From assembly GCA_001874265.1 (NCBI GenBank), contig MPDD01000019.1, positions 1 through 49,049 on the forward strand: a stretch of 49,049 bases of DNA, read 5' to 3'. Source of the stretch: Bacteroidetes bacterium MedPE-SWsnd-G1 (lineage in GTDB: Bacteria; Bacteroidota; Bacteroidia; Flavobacteriales; Flavobacteriaceae). Below, one piece after another: positions 44,378 to 49,049 of this stretch (the stretch's first letter is position 1; each line of letters begins with the position of its first letter). The position numbers and the translations under genes are program-made. The notes under the pieces are model-generated. The model was given only the letters and a program-made list of their open reading frames with translations. It did no database searches and had not been told where the DNA came from.

Positions 44378-44780
44378 ACAATTGTTAGAAAAGTATCTAA
44401 ATGCTGAAACAACTATAAAGGAAGAGGCTGTTTTAAGTGATTACTTTACAAGTGGTCTAGAAATACCTGCACACCTAGAAGGTTACAAAGCATTGTTTGG
44501 ATATTTTGCTGAGAATAAATCAGAACGTTATACTAAAACCATTCAATTAAAAACTGAAAAGACGAATTGGAAATGGTTATCAGTGGCAGCATCGGTAGTA
44601 TTATTATTCAGCGTTTACACAGGATACAATCAGTATCAAACATACCAGGCTAATGAAGCCTTAGCACAAACTCAAATGGCGTTCCAGTTATTGTCTAAAA
44701 ACATAAATAAAGGAACAACAGCGGTAACTTATTTGGGAGAGTACGAAACAACAGCAAATAAAATTTTTAAACAACCTTAG
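44358..44780 (+). CDS. Probable anti-sigma membrane protein
   Basis: A 140-residue protein with a cytoplasmic N-terminus of about 70 residues, one transmembrane helix (about 74-90) and a short periplasmic tail with coiled-coil tendency. The N-terminus, I-E-Q-L-L-E-K-Y-L-N-A-E-T-T-I-K-E-E, resembles those of small proteins that follow ECF sigma genes in Bacteroidota. The 20-base overlap with the sigma gene and the topology support an anti-sigma role. No recognised anti-sigma domain such as the FecR domain is seen, so the assignment rests on context. Confidence 0.7.
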   Translation: MESNKIEQLLEKYLNAETTIKEEAVLSDYFTSGLEIPAHLEGYKALFGYFAENKSERYTKTIQLKTEKTNWKWLSVAASVVLLFSVYTGYNQYQTYQANEALAQTQMAFQLLSKNINKGTTAVTYLGEYETTANKIFKQP

Positions 44781-44795
44781 TAAAATTAGAGAATC

Positions 44796-45347
44796 ATGAA
44801 AAAAGTAATTTTAATAATAGCAATAGCATTAACACCATTATTTAGTAACGCACAGTCATCTGTATTTGATAAGTATGATGGTGAAGAAGATGTAACAACA
44901 GTAGTTGTAAGCAAGAAAATGTTCGAATTAATGGGCAAATTTGGTGGCGGAAGTGATGAAGCTTCAGAATATATAGATATGGTTGGTGGTTTAGATGGAT
45001 TGAAAGTATTTACTACTGAAAATTCAGACATCGCTAGCGATATGCAATCTACTGTAGATAAATATTTAAAATCTTCTAAGTTATCTGAATTAATGAGAAT
45101 TAATGATAAAGATGCAAATGTGAGAATTTATATTAAAGAAGGAAGAGATGATGACCACGTAGAAGAATTATTAATGTTTGTTAACGGAATAGAGAAACAT
45201 GTAGAAGGAATGAATGGTCGCAGTGCAGAAGCAGTAATCGTATCTTTAACAGGAGATATTGACTTGAATAAAATTGCAGAATTAACTGAAGGAATGAATA
45301 TTTCTGGATCGGAGCATTTAAAAGATGTGAAGAAAGAAAACAAGTAA
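44796..45347 (+). CDS. DUF4252 domain protein, exported
   Basis: A 183-residue protein with a Sec signal peptide (A-L-T-P-L-F-S-N-A-Q) followed by a DUF4252 domain; function of the family is unknown. The mature protein is acidic and lacks further membrane segments. It starts 15 bases after the probable anti-sigma gene and is followed by a terminator-like hairpin and a second DUF4252 gene, to which it is a diverged paralogue. Confidence 0.8.
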   Translation: MKKVILIIAIALTPLFSNAQSSVFDKYDGEEDVTTVVVSKKMFELMGKFGGGSDEASEYIDMVGGLDGLKVFTTENSDIASDMQSTVDKYLKSSKLSELMRINDKDANVRIYIKEGRDDDHVEELLMFVNGIEKHVEGMNGRSAEAVIVSLTGDIDLNKIAELTEGMNISGSEHLKDVKKENK

Positions 45348-45359
45348 AACAATATATCG

Positions 45360-45386
45360 AAACCCACTTTTTAGTGGGTTTCTTTT
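45360..45386 (+). terminator. Hairpin between the two DUF4252 genes
   Basis: A 9-bp stem (45360-45368 with 45373-45381), a TTTT loop, then CTTTT. It looks like an intrinsic terminator, 12 bases after the first DUF4252 stop and 13 bases before the next ATG. Partial readthrough would make the second gene less expressed. Confidence 0.75.
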
Positions 45387-45399
45387 AAAATAAACTATT

Positions 45400-45948
45400 A
45401 TGATTAAAAGTTTTAAATATATATGCATCGCTTTAACGGCGTTAATTTTCGTTTCTTGTGATCAATACCCTTCATTGCAAAAATACTTTGTAGATAGTCA
45501 GGGAAGTTCAGAGTTTATAGCGTTAGATATTCCTGCTAGTATTGTTAGTTTAAAAGAGGAAGATGCTTCAGAAGAAACAATAGAAACATTAAAGTCTATT
45601 AAGAAAATTAATTTCTTGGGTTATCAAATAACTGAAGAAAATACAGAAGCTTATAAAGCAGAACAACAAAAAGTTAAAGAAATTTTAAAGAATCCAAAAT
45701 ATGAGGATTTAATAAGATTAGGAGGAGAAGGGAAAACTTTAGTAGTGAAATTTTTAGGAGAGGAAGATGCTATTGATGAAGTTATATTCTATGGTGCGGA
45801 TAAGGAATTAGGTTTTGCCTTGGTAAGAGTTTTGGGTGACGATATGGAGCCTGCTAAAATGATGGAGTTGGCACAACAAGTGAATATAGATGATGATTCA
45901 GCATCTATTCAGCAAATAACATCATTCATGAAAAATGTGAGTGAATAA
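45400..45948 (+). CDS. DUF4252 domain lipoprotein
   Basis: A 182-residue lipoprotein (lipobox F-V-S-C) with a DUF4252-like domain; function unknown. It is paralogous in layout to the preceding exported DUF4252 protein but membrane-anchored. Many Bacteroidota carry an ECF sigma gene followed by a pair of DUF4252 genes, which supports a common envelope-related role. It is separated from the rest of the operon by a terminator-like hairpin and is closed by a second strong terminator. Confidence 0.78.
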   Translation: MIKSFKYICIALTALIFVSCDQYPSLQKYFVDSQGSSEFIALDIPASIVSLKEEDASEETIETLKSIKKINFLGYQITEENTEAYKAEQQKVKEILKNPKYEDLIRLGGEGKTLVVKFLGEEDAIDEVIFYGADKELGFALVRVLGDDMEPAKMMELAQQVNIDDDSASIQQITSFMKNVSE

Positions 45949-45974
45949 TAGATTTAGAATTAATCAAATTTTGT

Positions 45975-46016
45975 AGAAAAGAGTACATAACATAAGTTTT
46001 GTACTCTTTTCTTTTT
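45975..46016 (+). terminator. Terminator closing the sigma/DUF4252 operon
   Basis: A perfect 12-bp stem (45975-45986 with 46001-46012), a 14-base loop and a following T-tract, 26 bases after the DUF4252 lipoprotein stop. Confidence 0.8.
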
Positions 46017-46051
46017 AACGATACATTAACCCATGATATCGTCAATTCTTA

Positions 46052-46059
46052 TATTTTTG
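46052..46059 (+). promoter_or_regulatory. Predicted promoter -7 element for the M1 peptidase gene
   Basis: TATTTTTG matches TAnnTTTG and lies 28 bases before the ATG at 46088. An alternative ATG at 46067 would fall at the transcription start, which supports the later start. Confidence 0.4.
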
Positions 46060-46087
46060 CGTTTCTTTGTTTTTAGAACACAACACT

Positions 46088-48541
46088 ATGCGCATCAAAA
46101 ACCTCGTAATTTTACTTTTTTTAAGTTTTTCATTATGTTCTTATTCTCAATCAAATAGGTATAGAGCGGAAAGGCAAAAAATAAACAATCTTGTTCATAC
46201 CAAATTAAACATAAGTTTTGACATTCCGAAGAGCTTGCTTATGGGAGAGGCTTGGATTACGGCTAAACCGCACTTTAACCCAACTTCAAAATTAACTTTA
46301 GATGCAAAAAGTATGCTTATTCATAGTGTGCAATTGAATGGGAGAGATATTGAATATAATTATTTTGAAAGTAGAGAGCTTATTGTAGAACTTGATAGAG
46401 AGTATGCTAAAGAAGAGGAATTTACTATTTACATTAGTTATACCGCTAGACCTGAAAAATTCGCAAATGAAGATAAAGATAAAAATGGCGATCGAAAAGG
46501 TATCTATTTTATAGATCCCAAAGGGCAAGACCCGAATACTCCAACTCAAATATGGACTGAGGGAGAAACTGAAAGTAATAGTGTTTGGTTTCCAACTATA
46601 GATGCTCCAAATCAAAAAACGTCACAAGAGATTAATATAACCATTCCTAACAAGTATGTTTCATTGTCTAATGGTACTTTAATTAATCAAGTTGAAAACA
46701 GTGATGGTACGAGAACAGATTATTGGAAACAAGATCAAAAACATGCTCCATATTTAGTTTTTATGGGTATTGGTGAGTTTGCCATTGTAAAAGAGGTATG
46801 GAAAGGTAAACCTATTGAGTACTATGTAGAAAAAGAATATGAAGATGTTGCGAAGGAGATTTTTGGAAAGACTCCGGAAATGCTGAATTTCTATGAAGAA
46901 CTCTTAGACGTTGAGTACCCATGGGATAAATACAGTCAAATAGTGGTGAGGGAGTATATTAGTGGAGCAATGGAAAATACTACAGCAGTAACCCACGACA
47001 AAACTGCTTATCAAGAAAAAGGAGAGCTTATTGATGAGAATATTTGGGAAGCAACAATTGCGCATGAGATTTTTCATCATTGGTTTGGAAACATAGTTAC
47101 AGCGGAAAGTTGGAGTAATTTAGCGTTAAACGAGGCCTTTGCTAATTATGGAGAATATTTGTGGTTTGAGCATGCTTATGGAAAGGATTATGCTGATGAA
47201 ATGTTGCTTAGAAATAGAGAGGTTTACTTGGATAAAGAAAAGAATCATAAGGACAAGGATTTAGTTCGTTTTCAATACGCAGACAGAGATGATATGTTTG
47301 ATGCTGTAAGTTATGAAAAGGGTGGAATGATTTTACATATGTTAAGAAACTATTTGGGTGATGATCAATTCTTCGCCGGTCTTTCTAAGTATTTGTCCGA
47401 TTTCAAATTTGGAACAGCAGAAATACATGATTTAAGATTGGTTTTTGAAGAGATTAGTGGTAAAGATTTGAATTGGTTTTTTAATCAATGGTTTTTAGGT
47501 AATGGTCATCCGGAATTGCTAGTAATGCAAGAGGTTGGCGGTTTTAATAATAAAGTAACTATTAATATTAGTCAAGCTGGAAAAGTATTTGAATTTCCAT
47601 TAACTATAGAAGTATTTGAAAGTAATGGTCAAAAATCTTCATATGACGTGTGGATAAATAATAAATACAGCAGTTTTTCTTTTTCTACTAGTGATAAGCC
47701 TAGTTTAGTTTTGGTGAATCCAAAGGGGGGGCTATTGGCAGAAATTGCACATACAAAATCTCTGGAAGAAGCGGTTTTTCAATATAACAACTCTAAGGAT
47801 TATGTGGCCAGAAAAGAGGCTCTAGAAATAGTTGTTAAACAGCAAGATGAGAAAGTGGCATTTAAAACTGTGACCAAGGCTTTAAACGATGATTCCCATC
47901 ATTTAAGAATATTGGCATTAGAAAATATAAATTTCATTAATAAACATCTCAAAGGAGCAGAGATTGAGAAAGTGCAACAGGTTGCGAAGAATGATTCCAA
48001 TACACTCGTACAAGCGGCTGCGATTACTACGTTGGCGAAATTAGTGGAGCCTTCATATTTGAATTATTTTTTAGAAATGATGGAAAGCGAGTCTTATGCA
48101 ATAATTGAAAGCGGTATTGTAGGTGTTTATCATTTAAACAAAGAGTTGGCATTAGAGAAGGCTGATGAGTTACCAGAAAAAGTAAAAGATAATATGTCGG
48201 CATTGTTAACAGGTTATTATTTAGAAAAAAAAGAAGAAAAAAACATGCCTTTTATTGCTAAACACTTAATGCGTGGAATCTTTTTCATTCAAGATGCGAA
48301 AATTGCAGACACTTATAAGGAAGCATTCGAATGGATTGCTAGAAGTAATAATGTAGAAGCTATTACAAATGTTGTTGATGGGTTTGTAACAATTGGAAGA
48401 CAATACAAAGAAGAAGGTGGGGACCAAGCCTCGATTAACTTCTTAAGACAAATGCAGTATTTACAAAAAGAAGAGAATCATTCCAACAAAAAAGAATTAG
48501 AAAATATTATTAGAATAGGAATGTCTAAATTGGTAAATTAA
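46088..48541 (+). CDS. M1 family metallopeptidase, exported aminopeptidase
   Basis: An 817-residue zinc aminopeptidase with a Sec signal peptide (L-S-F-S-L-C-S-Y-S-Q). From the 46088 start, the exopeptidase motif G-A-M-E-N is at about 293-297, zinc ligands are His326 and His330 in H-E-I-F-H-H-W-F-G-N, and Glu349 is in N-E-A-F-A-N. An N-terminal beta-saddle domain precedes the catalytic domain, and the C-terminal 250 residues look like helical HEAT-type repeats. Probably periplasmic. It overlaps the opposing XRE gene by four bases at its 3-prime end. Confidence 0.93.
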   Translation: MRIKNLVILLFLSFSLCSYSQSNRYRAERQKINNLVHTKLNISFDIPKSLLMGEAWITAKPHFNPTSKLTLDAKSMLIHSVQLNGRDIEYNYFESRELIVELDREYAKEEEFTIYISYTARPEKFANEDKDKNGDRKGIYFIDPKGQDPNTPTQIWTEGETESNSVWFPTIDAPNQKTSQEINITIPNKYVSLSNGTLINQVENSDGTRTDYWKQDQKHAPYLVFMGIGEFAIVKEVWKGKPIEYYVEKEYEDVAKEIFGKTPEMLNFYEELLDVEYPWDKYSQIVVREYISGAMENTTAVTHDKTAYQEKGELIDENIWEATIAHEIFHHWFGNIVTAESWSNLALNEAFANYGEYLWFEHAYGKDYADEMLLRNREVYLDKEKNHKDKDLVRFQYADRDDMFDAVSYEKGGMILHMLRNYLGDDQFFAGLSKYLSDFKFGTAEIHDLRLVFEEISGKDLNWFFNQWFLGNGHPELLVMQEVGGFNNKVTINISQAGKVFEFPLTIEVFESNGQKSSYDVWINNKYSSFSFSTSDKPSLVLVNPKGGLLAEIAHTKSLEEAVFQYNNSKDYVARKEALEIVVKQQDEKVAFKTVTKALNDDSHHLRILALENINFINKHLKGAEIEKVQQVAKNDSNTLVQAAAITTLAKLVEPSYLNYFLEMMESESYAIIESGIVGVYHLNKELALEKADELPEKVKDNMSALLTGYYLEKKEEKNMPFIAKHLMRGIFFIQDAKIADTYKEAFEWIARSNNVEAITNVVDGFVTIGRQYKEEGGDQASINFLRQMQYLQKEENHSNKKELENIIRIGMSKLVN

Positions 48542-48927
48542 GGAAGGTAACTTTTGAAAGTACCATTTTTATAAAAAATCACTATTTTTTCAATTTCTTC
48601 CGTTTTATTCTCTTCGATCTTTTCTATTGACGTGATCGGTTTTGAAATATTCTCAATTACATTAGAAAGGAGTGGAGTAGGCTCAGATCTTAAAATCTCC
48701 TTCTTTGGAAAATCACCTTTTCCGTTCATTAACCAATATAATTCGACTTCTGGATATTTCTGTAATATTTTTAAAACAAAATCTAAACTTGGTTTATTTC
48801 GACCTGAAAGTAGATGTGAAATACTAGATCGTTGCACCGAAATAGAATCTGCCAATGCGGTAGAAGTTAAATCATAGTATTCCATTACGATTTTAAGTCT
48901 ATCAGAAAATTCTAAGTTGTTAACCAT
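48538..48927 (-). CDS. XRE-family helix-turn-helix regulator
   Basis: A 129-residue DNA-binding protein. Residues about 8-65 form a Cro/C1-type helix-turn-helix (T-A-L-A-D-S-I-S-V-Q-R-S-S-I-S-H-L-L-S-G-R-N-K-P-S), followed by Y-W-L-M-N-G-K-G-D-F, a tail common to flavobacterial XRE regulators. The C-terminal 45 residues are charged and probably disordered or for dimerisation. Targets are unknown. The stop overlaps the M1 peptidase gene by four bases. It has the best-formed promoter in the window. Confidence 0.9.
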   Translation of the reverse strand: MVNNLEFSDRLKIVMEYYDLTSTALADSISVQRSSISHLLSGRNKPSLDFVLKILQKYPEVELYWLMNGKGDFPKKEILRSEPTPLLSNVIENISKPITSIEKIEENKTEEIEKIVIFYKNGTFKSYLP

Positions 48928-48961
48928 AGTGCAAGAGTGGTGTTACAAATGTAATACAATG

Positions 48962-48992
48962 CAAATTTAGTATTTCAGTAGACTAAAAGCAA
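48962..48992 (-). promoter_or_regulatory. Predicted promoter of the XRE regulator gene
   Basis: On the minus strand TTG (48992-48990), exactly 20 bases, then TAAATTTG (48969-48962), a good match to the Bacteroidota promoter TTG-N19/20-TAnnTTTG. A second -7-like TACATTTG is at 48953-48946, closer to the start codon. Confidence 0.55.
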
Positions 48993-49049
48993 TAATTTTA
49001 GCAGAATTAAAACATATTAAATAATCAATTTAAGTGATTTTTATAATAT

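Noticed and set aside
48993-49049. Gene or RNA at the right edge of the window
   Set aside because: The last 57 bases are AT-rich and contain nothing I can support.

Overview
The window is AT-rich, gene-dense chromosomal DNA from a member of the Bacteroidota, most likely a Flavobacteriaceae species. The evidence is protein families largely typical of that group (DUF6090, DUF4252 pairs, DUF6268-like barrels, UMF1 transporter), promoters with the Bacteroidota -7 element TAnnTTTG, absence of strong Shine-Dalgarno sequences, and many Sec or lipoprotein signals of flavobacterial style. I see no rRNA, tRNA, CRISPR array, insertion sequence or phage gene. About 41 protein genes plus one leader peptide fill nearly all of it.

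Layout. 0.1-4.2 kb: YiaA-like protein, UMF1-type MFS transporter, acyltransferase, beta-barrel protein. 4.2-11.4 kb: purL (broken by one in-frame TGA), an rRNA m5C methyltransferase, recG. 11.4-14.3 kb: a secreted protein of unknown function, ChrA and a class A beta-lactamase-like lipoprotein. 14.5-19.8 kb: pheT, pyrD, an M20 peptidase and a small lipoprotein. 19.9-27.3 kb: two convergent operons that together look like a lipid or sterol modification and transport locus: HMG-CoA lyase, sulfotransferase and START-domain protein on +; 3-beta-HSD-like SDR, steroid 5-alpha-reductase, RND/MMPL exporter and LolA-like carrier on -. 27.3-35.0 kb: DUF6090 protein, the thrA-thrB-thrC operon preceded by a Thr-rich leader peptide, an SRPBCC protein and lysA. 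35.2-38.3 kb: a sulfatase lipoprotein with a DUF302 lipoprotein and a DUF2391 membrane protein. 38.3-43.7 kb: pepT, a small lipoprotein, a YCF48/BNR-like lipoprotein, a patatin and an S41 peptidase. 43.8-45.9 kb: ECF sigma factor, probable anti-sigma protein and two DUF4252 proteins. 46.1-48.9 kb: M1 aminopeptidase and an XRE regulator.

Most notable observations: (1) the putative steroid/sterol locus, in which the 5-alpha-reductase homologue keeps the residues equivalent to Glu57 and Tyr91 of human SRD5A2; (2) the purL nonsense codon exactly at the serine of the SEHCRH motif; (3) a previously unannotated 18-residue thr leader peptide with alternative pairings ahead of thrA; (4) a perfect 21-bp inverted repeat inside the patatin gene; (5) a short palindromic repeat inserted in frame in thrC; (6) a sulfatase with an atypical C-S-V-T-R maturation motif; (7) an ECF-type promoter before the sigma gene.

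Convergent genes are packed very tightly: several pairs are separated by 0-3 bases or overlap. All functional statements come from reading motifs and family resemblance by eye; no database search was run.
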